Position numbers and translations under genes: made by a program
Shown: positions 8,011 to 16,943 of the stretch, piece by piece
Layout: each line of letters starts with the position of its first letter
How positions within the stretch are numbered: the first letter of the stretch is position 1
DNA from: Oscillospiraceae bacterium
GTDB taxonomy: Bacteria; Bacillota; Clostridia; Oscillospirales; Ruminococcaceae
Assembly: GCA_017550285.1 (NCBI GenBank)
Contig: JAFZPP010000022.1
Location: 1 to 64,000, forward strand
Length of the DNA: 64,000 bases
Direction of reading: 5' to 3'
Notes under the pieces: model-generated
What the model saw: the letters and a program-made list of their open reading frames with translations, nothing else
Database searches by the model: none
Told to the model about the DNA's origin: nothing

Positions 8011-10248
8011 ATGATTGAATGGAAAGAACTGCGTGAGAATGCATATGTCCGGCGGACGGGAACGCTGCTGCTCTGCATGCTGACGGCTTGTCTGCTCTCA
8101 CTGGCGAGGTTTTTCGGGATGCCGCTGCCGCTGAATGCGGCGTTTGCTGCGGCAGTCTCACCGGCAGGCGGTGTTGCGGTACTGGCGGGCGGTGCGGCAG
8201 CGGACCTGCTGACCGGTACCCTGCAAAAGCAGCCGATTCTGCTCTGTGCATCGGCGCTTGTGACGATCATTCGCTGGCTGCTCAATGTGAAGCAGTCGCC
8301 CCGTGCGGCTGCGCTGCTTGCCGGATGCAGTACATGTGCCTCGGCAGTGATCTTTGCAATCGCGCGGCTGACGGGCGGCAGGGAGTGGATCCTCTGGGGG
8401 ATATTCAGTCTTCTGAATGCAGGGCTTGCATATTGCATCCGGCAGGTTCTGCTGCGGTTTGAGACGGATTTTCCCGTGCGGCTGCATGAGGGCGATACGA
8501 CAGCGTTTTCGGTCTGTGCGGTGATCGGGCTGACGGCGCTCTGCTCGCTGCGGCTGATGCAGCTCAGCTTCGGAATCATGCTTGCAGCGGCTGTGATTCT
8601 GACCGCAGGCAAGCGGTACCGCGTGACAGGCGGCGTCATCTGCGGAACGCTCTCCGCACTGGCGATTGTGCTCGCAGACGGCAAAACAGCATCCTATGCC
8701 GTGATGCTGCCTGCTGCCGGATTTGCCGCCGGACTGCTCTCCGGCAGACCTGCCGCGGTCAGCTATATGGTATTTCAGATTTGCGGTGCAGCGGGGCTGC
8801 TGTCTGCACATTTGGATGCATCTGCGGCAAATGCGGCGGTCAGCGGGATGATCGGCGGACTCGTCTTTCTGATGCTGCCGACCGTACAGGCTGCGGACAG
8901 GCTCGTGCAGTGGAGCGATTCCGAAGCCGATCTTGCGGCACTGACAGAGGCAAGGCTCGAATTTCTGTCGCATTCGATTGCGGGTGTGCGCGGCAATGCG
9001 GAGCGGATTGCGAATGTGATGTCCGGCGGCGATCCTGCCGCAGATCAGTTCAAGACCGTTTGTGAAACGGTATGCAGCCGGTGCCGGAGCCGTTCGCTCT
9101 GCTGGGATCATGATGACCGCGAGGCGCGGACATGCTTCCGGCAGCTTTCCGAGGCGGATTTATCAGAGAAGCTCAAGGCACCGTTCGGGTGCGTGCAGCC
9201 GGATCGGGTGACGGCTGCTTTTTCGCGTACCAAGCGGCAGAATGCGGTGACACGGGCGCTTGCGGCAAGGCTGCATGATTCGCAGAAGCTGCTGTTTACG
9301 CAGATGCGCATTACCGAGGAGCTGCTGCACGGTGCCGGAAAGCAGTCGCGGCGCACGTATCACCGCGAGCTGACACGCTATGTCTCGGATGTGCTCGCAA
9401 AATATGACGTGCCGGTTCTGGCGGCGGCGGTCTCGACGGGCGAACATCACCGGATGCTGATTGAGCTCTATGCACCGGCGGATGAAAAGCTCGATGCTGC
9501 ATTGATTTCCGAATGCCTGTGCGATGCGCTGCAAAGACCTGTTGCATGCTGCGGCACGGAGAAGGCGGGCAGCGAGCAGCGCATGATCCTGCAGACCGCA
9601 GGCGGCTACGGCGTCCGGACGGCAGCCGCACAGTGCGCTGTCCATGAGGATGAGCCCTGCGGCGACTGCTGGGATACCTTCTCTGACGGTGAGGGCGCAT
9701 TCTATCTGGTTGTATCGGACGGCATGGGCTCCGGCAGACATGCTGCCGTCGATGCGCGGATTGTCCTGTCAAATTTCCGGCAGCTTGTACAGTCCGGCAT
9801 GGACTGCAAAGCTGCCGCGCGTATGATCAATGCGATCATGCTGACGAAATCCGGCGAGGAGCGCTTTGCAACACTGGATGTTGCAAAAATCTGTACGGAC
9901 ACTGCTGCCGTCACGCTCTACAAATACGGCGCGGGACCGACGTTTGTCCGGCACGGCAGTCAGATTACGCTCTGTCAGGCGGCGACGAATCCGATCGGGA
10001 TTCTGCCGAATGCCGAGCCCTATACAACTGTTTTGAAGCTGGAGCGCGGCGATATGCTCTTCCTTCTGACGGACGGTCTGGACGATGCACTGTTCCCGTA
10101 TGTGCGGCAGAAGCTGCGGCAGGGCGGCGATCTGCAAACACTTGCGCATACAGTCTGCGCAAAGGCACAGCGCGAATCCAAGGGCGCGCCGCGCGATGAT
10201 GTCACGGTGCTTGCGGCAGCGATCACGGCTGCCGAAATTGATGAATAA
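8011..10248 (+). CDS. spoIIE: Stage II sporulation protein E (membrane serine phosphatase)
   Basis: SpoIIE dephosphorylates the anti-anti-sigma factor SpoIIAA in the forespore, releasing sigma-F, and also acts at the polar septum. The 745-residue protein has about ten hydrophobic segments in the first 300 residues, a linker region, and a C-terminal PP2C-type phosphatase domain. Metal-site motifs are visible: VVSDGMGSG (near residue 570), FLLTDGLDD and RDDVTVLAAA. The start at 8011 has AGGAAGG nine bases upstream; the ATG at 8002 touches that site and is rejected. The length is slightly below that of Bacillus SpoIIE (827). A TATAAT box lies at about 7948, but no convincing -35. Confidence 0.92.
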   Translation: MIEWKELRENAYVRRTGTLLLCMLTACLLSLARFFGMPLPLNAAFAAAVSPAGGVAVLAGGAAADLLTGTLQKQPILLCASALVTIIRWLLNVKQSPRAAALLAGCSTCASAVIFAIARLTGGREWILWGIFSLLNAGLAYCIRQVLLRFETDFPVRLHEGDTTAFSVCAVIGLTALCSLRLMQLSFGIMLAAAVILTAGKRYRVTGGVICGTLSALAIVLADGKTASYAVMLPAAGFAAGLLSGRPAAVSYMVFQICGAAGLLSAHLDASAANAAVSGMIGGLVFLMLPTVQAADRLVQWSDSEADLAALTEARLEFLSHSIAGVRGNAERIANVMSGGDPAADQFKTVCETVCSRCRSRSLCWDHDDREARTCFRQLSEADLSEKLKAPFGCVQPDRVTAAFSRTKRQNAVTRALAARLHDSQKLLFTQMRITEELLHGAGKQSRRTYHRELTRYVSDVLAKYDVPVLAAAVSTGEHHRMLIELYAPADEKLDAALISECLCDALQRPVACCGTEKAGSEQRMILQTAGGYGVRTAAAQCAVHEDEPCGDCWDTFSDGEGAFYLVVSDGMGSGRHAAVDARIVLSNFRQLVQSGMDCKAAARMINAIMLTKSGEERFATLDVAKICTDTAAVTLYKYGAGPTFVRHGSQITLCQAATNPIGILPNAEPYTTVLKLERGDMLFLLTDGLDDALFPYVRQKLRQGGDLQTLAHTVCAKAQRESKGAPRDDVTVLAAAITAAEIDE

Positions 10249-10406
10249 TGGGGGATATTGCAGGGAAACTGTAACTATATGAAACGCTGTTCGGTGATTA
10301 TTCGCATAATCTTTACCAAAAATCGCAAGGACTATTGTCAGGATGCACAAAATGCAGATGCGAAATTGTCTGAAACTCCGAAATTTTTGTAAAATTGCAA
10401 AAAGGC

Positions 10407-10435
10407 TTGAAGTTTGCGGCATTATATGGTAAAAT
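10407..10435 (+). promoter_or_regulatory. Promoter and structured leader of the glycogen operon
   Basis: TTGAAG (10407-10412), a 17-base spacer and TAAAAT (10430-10435) precede a leader of about 145 bases. The leader contains a short inverted repeat, GGTTGT (around 10454) with ACAACC (around 10472). The rest of the 337-base gap after spoIIE is AT-rich and holds no gene I can see. I recognise no known riboswitch class. Confidence 0.6.
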
Positions 10436-10585
10436 GTATATACGGCATATTGGAGGTTGTATAGATTTTGCACAACCTGCACCAGTGCCGTCATTTTGTT
10501 CTGAAACGCAGAATATATACAGAAATAATCTGCCGGAATACATATAAAACCGCATAATCCGTCAGAATGGCTATGGGAGGAATCT

Positions 10586-12853
10586 ATGAGAAACGAACAG
10601 ACAAACCGGAATCCGAATGCGTTTCCGCTTCACCTTTTCTATCAGGGCAAAAACTTTGATGCGCAGCGCTTTTTCGGCGCACATACCGAGGAACGGGACG
10701 GCGTGAAAAAGACCGTGTTCCGCGTCTGGGCACCGAATGCGATTGATGTTTCCGTCGTCGGCGATTTCAACAGCTGGGACCGCCACGCGAACACCATGCT
10801 GCCGGTCGCGGACGGCATCTGGGAGGCGGCAGTCGATCAGCTCCCGATGTATTCGGTATACAAATACAGCATTCTGACAAAATCCGGTGAAGTAAAGCTC
10901 AAGAACGATCCCTACGGCACACATTTTGAAACCGCGCCGCAAAATGCGACGAAGCTCTATGAATCCGCCTACAAATGGAAGGATGCAAAGTGGCTTGAAA
11001 AGAAAGCCAAAACCAATATCTATAAATCTCCGATGAATATATACGAGGTGCATTTTGATTCGTGGCGCACCTATGAGGACGGCAATCCGCTGAACTATGT
11101 CGAATTTGCAAAGCAGATTGTCCCCTATATGAAGGAGCTTTCGTATACGCATATCGAATTCATGCCGCTGACGGAGTATCCGTATGACGGCTCATGGGGC
11201 TATCAGGTGACGGGCTATTTTGCACCGACCTCGCGCTTCGGTACGCCGGATGATTTCCGGCAGATGATCGACATGTTCCATGAGGCGGGCATCGGTGTTA
11301 TCCTTGACTGGGTCCCCGCACATTTCCCGAAGGACGAGCAGGGCCTTTATGAATTCGACGGCGCGTGCCTCTATGAATATACCGATCCGCTTAAGCGTGA
11401 GCACAAGGGCTGGGGCACCAGAGTCTTCGATTACGGCAGACCGGAGGTTGTCTCGTTCCTGATCTCCTCGGCATGCTGGTGGCTCGATGAATTTCATATC
11501 GACGGACTGCGCGTGGATGCAGTCGCCTCGATGCTCTATCTGGACTATGACCGCCGCGACGGCGAATGGCGCCCCAATGCAAACGGCGGCAGAGAAAATC
11601 TCGAAGCAGTCGCATTTCTGCGGCAGCTCAATGAAACCGTATTCGCGCGGCATCCCGATGTGCTGATGATCGCGGAGGAATCGACGGCGTGGCCGCTGGT
11701 CACAAAGCCGACCGATATCGGCGGTTTGGGCTTCAATTTCAAGTGGAATATGGGCTGGATGAACGACATGCTCACCTATATGTCCATGGACCCGCTTTAC
11801 CGTGCATTCAATCATGACAAGCTGACATTCTCGTTCTTCTACTGCTTCTCCGAGAACTATGTCCTGCCGATCTCGCATGATGAGATCGTGCACGGCAAGT
11901 GCTCGATGATCGAGAAGATGCCGGGTCTGGAGGGCGACAAGTTTGCTTCCTACCGCGCATTCCTCTGCTATATGTTTGCGCATCCGGGCAAGAAGCTGCT
12001 CTTTATGGGACAGGAATTCGGACAGCGCAGAGAATGGAACTACAAGGAGCAGCTTGAGTGGTTCATGCTCGATTATCCGAACCACAAAACACTGCTGGAA
12101 TTTTCCAAGGCGCTCAATAAGTTCTATCTGAATACGGCGGCGCTTTGGGAGAATGATGATTCATGGAAGGGCTTCAGCTGGATCTCCAATGATGATTACC
12201 GGCAGAGTGTGATTGCGTTCCGCCGTATCGACGACAGCGGCAATGAGATCATTGCTGTCTGCAATTTCGTACCGGTCGGCAGAGAAAATTATAAGATCGG
12301 CGTGCCGTATGAGGGCACGTATACGCTGGTGTTTGATTCTGATGCGGCTGCATTCGGCGGCAGCGGCACCGCGCCCAAAAAGGTGAAATCCGATGAATAC
12401 AGCATGCACGGCTTCGATCAGTCCCTTGAGCTGACGATTCCGCCGCTGTCTGTACAGTATTATAAGCTGGTGCCGAAGAAGACACGTACCGCAAAGGCAG
12501 AGAAACCTGCGGAAAAGCCGAAGCGCACCCGTACAAAGAAGGCGGAGGCGCCGGCAGAGACCGTGACGGCAGAAAAGCCGAAGCGTACCCGTGCAAAGAA
12601 GGCGGAGGCACCGGCAGAGAACGTGACGGCAGAAAAGCCGAAGCGCACCCGTACAAAGAAGGCGGAGGCGCCGGCAGAGACCGTGACGGCAGAAAAGCCG
12701 AAGCGTACCCGTGCAAAGAAGGCGGAGGCACCGGCAGAGAACGTGACGGCAGAAAAGCCGAAGCGTACCCGCGCAAAGAAGGCGGAGGCGCCGGCGGCAG
12801 AGGAAAAACCGAAACAGACACGGAAACCGGCAGCGAAAAAGAATAAGGCATAA
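10586..12853 (+). CDS. glgB: 1,4-alpha-glucan branching enzyme with repetitive Lys/Ala/Pro-rich tail
   Basis: GlgB makes the alpha-1,6 branches of glycogen. The 755-residue protein has an N-terminal CBM48-type domain ([21 protein letters not shown]), a GH13 barrel with the nucleophile Asp in GLRVDAVAS (near residue 312), the acid Glu in IAEEST (near 364) and [10 protein letters not shown] (near 430), then an all-beta C domain. From about residue 631 to the end it gains a tail of 20-residue repeats ([15 protein letters not shown] type) that resembles eukaryotic or bacterial histone-H1-like tails; family members normally end before this point. GGGAGG lies upstream of the start. It is the first gene of glgB-C-D-A. 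Confidence 0.94.
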   Translation: MRNEQTNRNPNAFPLHLFYQGKNFDAQRFFGAHTEERDGVKKTVFRVWAPNAIDVSVVGDFNSWDRHANTMLPVADGIWEAAVDQLPMYSVYKYSILTKSGEVKLKNDPYGTHFETAPQNATKLYESAYKWKDAKWLEKKAKTNIYKSPMNIYEVHFDSWRTYEDGNPLNYVEFAKQIVPYMKELSYTHIEFMPLTEYPYDGSWGYQVTGYFAPTSRFGTPDDFRQMIDMFHEAGIGVILDWVPAHFPKDEQGLYEFDGACLYEYTDPLKREHKGWGTRVFDYGRPEVVSFLISSACWWLDEFHIDGLRVDAVASMLYLDYDRRDGEWRPNANGGRENLEAVAFLRQLNETVFARHPDVLMIAEESTAWPLVTKPTDIGGLGFNFKWNMGWMNDMLTYMSMDPLYRAFNHDKLTFSFFYCFSENYVLPISHDEIVHGKCSMIEKMPGLEGDKFASYRAFLCYMFAHPGKKLLFMGQEFGQRREWNYKEQLEWFMLDYPNHKTLLEFSKALNKFYLNTAALWENDDSWKGFSWISNDDYRQSVIAFRRIDDSGNEIIAVCNFVPVGRENYKIGVPYEGTYTLVFDSDAAAFGGSGTAPKKVKSDEYSMHGFDQSLELTIPPLSVQYYKLVPKKTRTAKAEKPAEKPKRTRTKKAEAPAETVTAEKPKRTRAKKAEAPAENVTAEKPKRTRTKKAEAPAETVTAEKPKRTRAKKAEAPAENVTAEKPKRTRAKKAEAPAAEEKPKQTRKPAAKKNKA
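12512..12800 (+). repeat. 60-bp in-frame tandem repeat in the glgB tail
   Basis: Just under five copies of a 60-bp unit encode the 20-residue period of the GlgB tail. Units alternate between two variants, so 12541-12660 and 12661-12780 form a 120-bp higher-order duplication that differs at only three positions. This near-identity points to recent unit duplication and possible length variation between strains. Confidence 0.9.
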
Positions 12854-12874
12854 ATTGAAGGAGGCGTTTGACCC

Positions 12875-14083
12875 ATGAATACAAAAAAAGAAGTCGTAGC
12901 AATGCTGCTTGCAGGCGGACAGGGCAGCCGTCTGTATGCGCTGACAAAGGATATGGCAAAGCCTGCCGTTCCGTTCGGCGGAAAATACAGACTGATTGAC
13001 TTTCCGCTTTCCAACTGCACAAACTCCGGCATTGATACAGTCGGCGTGCTGACGCAGTATCAGCCGCTCGTGTTGAATGATTATATCGGCAACGGACAGC
13101 CGTGGGACCTCGATAAGATGAACGGCGGCGTGCATGTTCTGCCGCCCTATGAGAGCAACTCCGGCGCTTCGTGGTATGAGGGTACCGCGAATGCGATCTA
13201 TCAGAATATCAGCTTCATTGAGCGCTATGATCCGGAATATGTTGTCGTCCTCGGCGGCGACCATATCTACAAAATGGATTATTCCAAAATGGTCGATTTC
13301 CACAAGGCACAGAAGGCGGACCTGACGATTGCCGTTCTCGATGTGCCGCGCTCGGAGGCGACGCGCATGGGCATCATGATCTGTGACGATCAGATGCGCG
13401 TGACCGATTTCGAGGAGAAACCGGCGGAGCCGAAATCGACACTTGCATCCATGGGCATCTATGTGTTCACATGGTCGAAGCTCAAAAAGTATCTGATCGA
13501 GAATGAAAACGCGAACACCGGCTCCAAGGATTTCGGCAAGGATATCATTCCGGCGATGCTGAAAAACAGTGAGCGGCTCTATGCCTATACCTTCGAGGGC
13601 TACTGGAAGGATGTCGGTACGCTGGATTCGCTCTGGGATGCAAATATGGATCTGCTTGCGCCGGCGGAGCAGCTCAATCTCTATGACAAATCGTGGCGTA
13701 TCTATTCGCGGCACAGCAACTTCCCGCCGCAGTATATCGGCGCGAGTGCGGAGATCGAAAACGCGATGATCACAGAAGGCTCCGTCATCAACGGCAAGGT
13801 TGATTTCTCCGTCATTTTCGGCGGCGTGACCATTGAAGCCGGTGCAAAGGTGCAGTACAGCGTCGTGATGCCGGGCACGGTCATCAAGGCGGGTGCGGTC
13901 GTGGAATATGCGATCGTCGGCGAGGACTGCGTCATTGAGGAGAATGCACATGTCGGCAGAAGTCCGGAGGAATATGAAGGCGACGCGCGCGAAAACTGGG
14001 GCATTGCCGTAACGGGACACAGGATCACAGTCGGCGAGGGGATGCAGGTCGCGCCTAAGCAGATTCTTTCTGAGTCGATCTGA
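12875..14083 (+). CDS. glgC: Glucose-1-phosphate adenylyltransferase, catalytic subunit
   Basis: GlgC makes ADP-glucose from ATP and glucose-1-phosphate, the committed step of glycogen synthesis. The 402-residue protein has the nucleotide loop [28 protein letters not shown], the [10 protein letters not shown] catalytic loop and FEEKPAEP, followed by a left-handed beta-helix domain. All the catalytic motifs absent from GlgD are present. It lies 21 bases after glgB with a GGAGG site. In Bacillota GlgC often needs GlgD for full activity, and the adjacent glgD fits this. Confidence 0.95.
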   Translation: MNTKKEVVAMLLAGGQGSRLYALTKDMAKPAVPFGGKYRLIDFPLSNCTNSGIDTVGVLTQYQPLVLNDYIGNGQPWDLDKMNGGVHVLPPYESNSGASWYEGTANAIYQNISFIERYDPEYVVVLGGDHIYKMDYSKMVDFHKAQKADLTIAVLDVPRSEATRMGIMICDDQMRVTDFEEKPAEPKSTLASMGIYVFTWSKLKKYLIENENANTGSKDFGKDIIPAMLKNSERLYAYTFEGYWKDVGTLDSLWDANMDLLAPAEQLNLYDKSWRIYSRHSNFPPQYIGASAEIENAMITEGSVINGKVDFSVIFGGVTIEAGAKVQYSVVMPGTVIKAGAVVEYAIVGEDCVIEENAHVGRSPEEYEGDARENWGIAVTGHRITVGEGMQVAPKQILSESI

Positions 14084-14109
14084 GCGCGGCTGGAAACGGA
14101 GGATAATCA

Positions 14110-15234
14110 ATGGGAATCAATCAGAATGTACTGGGTCTGGTCTTTGCCAGTATCCATGATGAAGTAATTTTCGATCTCACGAAGAACCGTACAATGGGCT
14201 CGGTGCCGTTCGGCGGCAGATACCGGCTGATCGACTTTCCGCTCTCGAATTTTGTCAATTCCGGCATCTCGCAGGTCGGCGTCATCACGAAGAATAATTA
14301 CGGCTCTCTGCTCGATCATATCGGCTCCGGCAGAGAATGGGATCTCGCACGCAAAAAGGGCGGTCTGCATCTGCTGCCGCCGTATGCGCACACCAGCTCG
14401 ACGCTCTATCACGGCAAGCTCGATGCGCTCGGCAATATCTGGAGCTTTGTCGAGCATTCCAGCGCGGAATATGTCGTCCTGACCGACTGCAATATCGTCA
14501 CGAATATCGACTACCGTCCGGCTGTGGAGGCGCATATCGCATCCGGCGCGGATATCACCGCGGTCTATGCAAAGGGCTTCTTCGATCAGTCCGCGGATTC
14601 TTCTGCGACAATCTTCGGCATCGGCGGCGACGGCTTTGTCAATGATGTCATGATCAATCCGCCGATGACCGGCAACTGCAATCTCGGTCTCGATATGTAT
14701 ATCATGAGCAAGGATTTCCTGCGCCGCATCGTCAAGGAATCCATGAGCCGCAACCGCAACAGCTTCCGCCGCGATATCCTGCTCGACCGCAGCGCAAAGT
14801 ATAAGATTCTTGCCTATGAGCATGAGAATTATTATTCCAAGATTGACTCGCTTGCAAGCTATTTTGCGGCGAATCTGGCACTGCTCGAAACAGCGAACCG
14901 CGATGCGCTCTTTGCAAAGAATGCACCGATCCTGACCAAGACCAAGGATGAGGCGCCGGTTCATTTCGGACTTGCATCGCACATCAAGAATTCGATGATC
15001 GCAGACGGCTGCATCATCGAGGGCAAGGTTGAAAACTGCGTGCTGTTCCGCGGCGTGAAGATCGGCAAGGGCTCCGTGATCCGCGACAGCATCATTACGC
15101 AGGATACCGTGATCGGCGAACGCTGCGCAATCCGCAATGTGATTACGGACAAGAATGTTGTGATTGCCGATGAACGGCAGCTGACCGGTTCCGTGGGCTA
15201 TCCGCTGTTTATCGGCAAGGGCGCAGTGATTTAA
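14110..15234 (+). CDS. glgD: ADP-glucose pyrophosphorylase regulatory subunit
   Basis: The 374-residue GlgC paralogue retains [20 protein letters not shown] but lacks the AGGQGSRL nucleotide loop and has DCNIVTNIDY in place of GGDHIY, as expected for the non-catalytic GlgD subunit of Gram-positive bacteria. The C-terminal beta-helix hexapeptides (for example SVIRDSIITQDTVIGERC) are intact. It lies 26 bases downstream of glgC and 26 upstream of glgA, in the same operon. Confidence 0.92.
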   Translation: MGINQNVLGLVFASIHDEVIFDLTKNRTMGSVPFGGRYRLIDFPLSNFVNSGISQVGVITKNNYGSLLDHIGSGREWDLARKKGGLHLLPPYAHTSSTLYHGKLDALGNIWSFVEHSSAEYVVLTDCNIVTNIDYRPAVEAHIASGADITAVYAKGFFDQSADSSATIFGIGGDGFVNDVMINPPMTGNCNLGLDMYIMSKDFLRRIVKESMSRNRNSFRRDILLDRSAKYKILAYEHENYYSKIDSLASYFAANLALLETANRDALFAKNAPILTKTKDEAPVHFGLASHIKNSMIADGCIIEGKVENCVLFRGVKIGKGSVIRDSIITQDTVIGERCAIRNVITDKNVVIADERQLTGSVGYPLFIGKGAVI

Positions 15235-15260
15235 GACGACTTCCGGGGAGGAGGCAAGAT

Positions 15261-16694
15261 ATGAATATTTTATATGCAGCAAGTGAAGCAAGACCCTATG
15301 TCGCATCCGGCGGCCTCGCAGATGTTGCAGGCGCACTGCCGCTTGCACTGAACAAGAAAGGCCATGACTGCCGCGTTGTCATTCCGCTTTACAAGGCGAT
15401 CGGTGACGATCTGCGCAAGGATATGACCTTTATCACCTCGATTACGGTCGATGTCGCCTGGAGAAAGCAGTATTGCGGTATTTTCTCTGCGGTGAAGCAG
15501 GGCGTCACCTATTATTTCATCGACAATGAGTATTATTTCAAGCGCGACGGCATTTACGGCTTCTATGACGACTGCGAACGCTTCGTCTTTTTCAGCCGCG
15601 CGATACTTGAGATGCTCCGCGTGATCGACTTCAAGCCGACTGTCATTAACTGCAATGACTGGCAGACGGCGCTGACACCGGTCTATTATCAGATCTTCTA
15701 TAAGTATCAGGAGGGCTTTGATAATATCCATACCGTGTTCACGATCCATAATATCGCCTATCAGGGCAAGTACGGCAAGGAAGTCCTCAATGAGGTCATG
15801 GGCATTCCGATGTATCATGCAAATCTGCTGGAATATGACGGCAATGTCAATATGATGAAGGGCGCAATCGAAACCGCCGACAAGATCACGACGGTCTCTC
15901 CGAGCTATGCATGGGAGATTCTCGACCCGTGGTATTCGCACGGACTCGACCGCGCACTGACAAACAAGCAGTATAAGCTGACCGGCTTCCTCAACGGCAT
16001 CGACGTGGACAGCTATAATCCGGAAACGGATGATGCCCTTGCACCGCCCTATGCGCATTACAGCGTGAAGGATCCGTCCGGCAAGCTGACCTGCAAGCGT
16101 GCATTGCAGGCGGAGCTCGGGCTGCCGCAGGACGATCAGCCGCTGATCGGCATCTGCACGCGCTTTGTCGCGCACAAGGGCATCGACCTGATCCGCTATG
16201 TCTTTGAGGAAATGGTGCATGACGGCTTCCGCTTTGCGATTTTAGGCAGCGGCGAGCGCGTCTATGAGGATTTCTTCAAGGAAATGGCATGGCGTTATCC
16301 GCAGTCTGTCAGCGTGACGCTCGGATTCTATCCGCAGCTTTCGCGCCGCATCTATGCGGGCTGTGATATGTTCCTGATGCCGTCGCAGAGCGAGCCCTGC
16401 GGTCTGGCACAGATGTATGCAATGCGTTACGGCACCATGCCGATTGTCCGCGAGACAGGCGGTCTGCGCGATTCCGTCCGCGATGCAGGCGGCGAAAACG
16501 GCACCGGCTTCACCTTCAAGACCTATAATGCGCATGATATGCTCGGAGCGTGCCTGCGTGCAAAGGGCGCTTACGAGAACAAGCCGTTCTGGGCAGGCAT
16601 TCAGAAGCAGGCGATGTCGGCTGATTTCAGCTGGGCATCCTCTGCGGAACTGTATCTCGGGCTCTATAAGGAGCTGGAGAGCTGGAATCAATAA
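15261..16694 (+). CDS. glgA: Glycogen synthase (GT5)
   Basis: GlgA extends alpha-1,4-glucan from ADP-glucose. The 477-residue protein has normal length. The N-terminal ADP-glucose loop reads ASGGLADVAGALP; most homologues start it KxGGLADV, and Ser replaces the common Thr/Val here. The C-terminal GT-B signature PSQSEPCGLAQMYAMRYG followed by TGGLRDSV is intact. GGGGAGG precedes the start. It is the last gene of the glycogen operon and is followed by a strong terminator. Confidence 0.95.
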   Translation: MNILYAASEARPYVASGGLADVAGALPLALNKKGHDCRVVIPLYKAIGDDLRKDMTFITSITVDVAWRKQYCGIFSAVKQGVTYYFIDNEYYFKRDGIYGFYDDCERFVFFSRAILEMLRVIDFKPTVINCNDWQTALTPVYYQIFYKYQEGFDNIHTVFTIHNIAYQGKYGKEVLNEVMGIPMYHANLLEYDGNVNMMKGAIETADKITTVSPSYAWEILDPWYSHGLDRALTNKQYKLTGFLNGIDVDSYNPETDDALAPPYAHYSVKDPSGKLTCKRALQAELGLPQDDQPLIGICTRFVAHKGIDLIRYVFEEMVHDGFRFAILGSGERVYEDFFKEMAWRYPQSVSVTLGFYPQLSRRIYAGCDMFLMPSQSEPCGLAQMYAMRYGTMPIVRETGGLRDSVRDAGGENGTGFTFKTYNAHDMLGACLRAKGAYENKPFWAGIQKQAMSADFSWASSAELYLGLYKELESWNQ

Positions 16695-16712
16695 ACGTGA
16701 TAACTGGGGGGA

Positions 16713-16753
16713 GCGCACCGGCTGGGAGCATCAGCCGGTGCGCTGATTTTATC
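16713..16753 (+). terminator. Terminator of the glgBCDA operon
   Basis: A 12-bp GC-rich stem (GCGCACCGGCTG at 16713-16724 with 16732-16743) is followed by TGATTTTAT, 18 bases after the glgA stop codon. Confidence 0.82.
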
Positions 16754-16868
16754 GGGGGTATCCTGCGACTTCTCTTTTCTTGCGGCGAACAGAATGCAAA
16801 CTCTCATTTTTTGCGCTCCTATTGGATTTTCCTATACAGGGCATACAAAAACTCTATGCCCTTTTCTA

Positions 16869-16898
16869 TTGCTTTCCGGCAGGCAGATATGCTATAAT
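16869..16898 (+). promoter_or_regulatory. Promoter of the GH10 xylanase gene
   Basis: TTGCTT (16869-16874) and a perfect TATAAT (16893-16898) are separated by 18 bases. The GTG start is 46 bases downstream. Confidence 0.6.
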
Positions 16899-16943
16899 AG
16901 AATTGACCGCGCATGCGGAAAAATCAAAGGAGGGGGAAATACT

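Noticed and set aside
12161-14110. 649-codon frame antisense to glgB and glgC
   Set aside because: It crosses two well-supported genes; its Arg/Leu/Cys-rich repeats are the reverse complement of the GlgB tail repeats.
16794-16943. N-terminal extension of the xylanase to an upstream ATG
   Set aside because: It would run through the TATAAT box and the ribosome site, and it hides the signal peptide.
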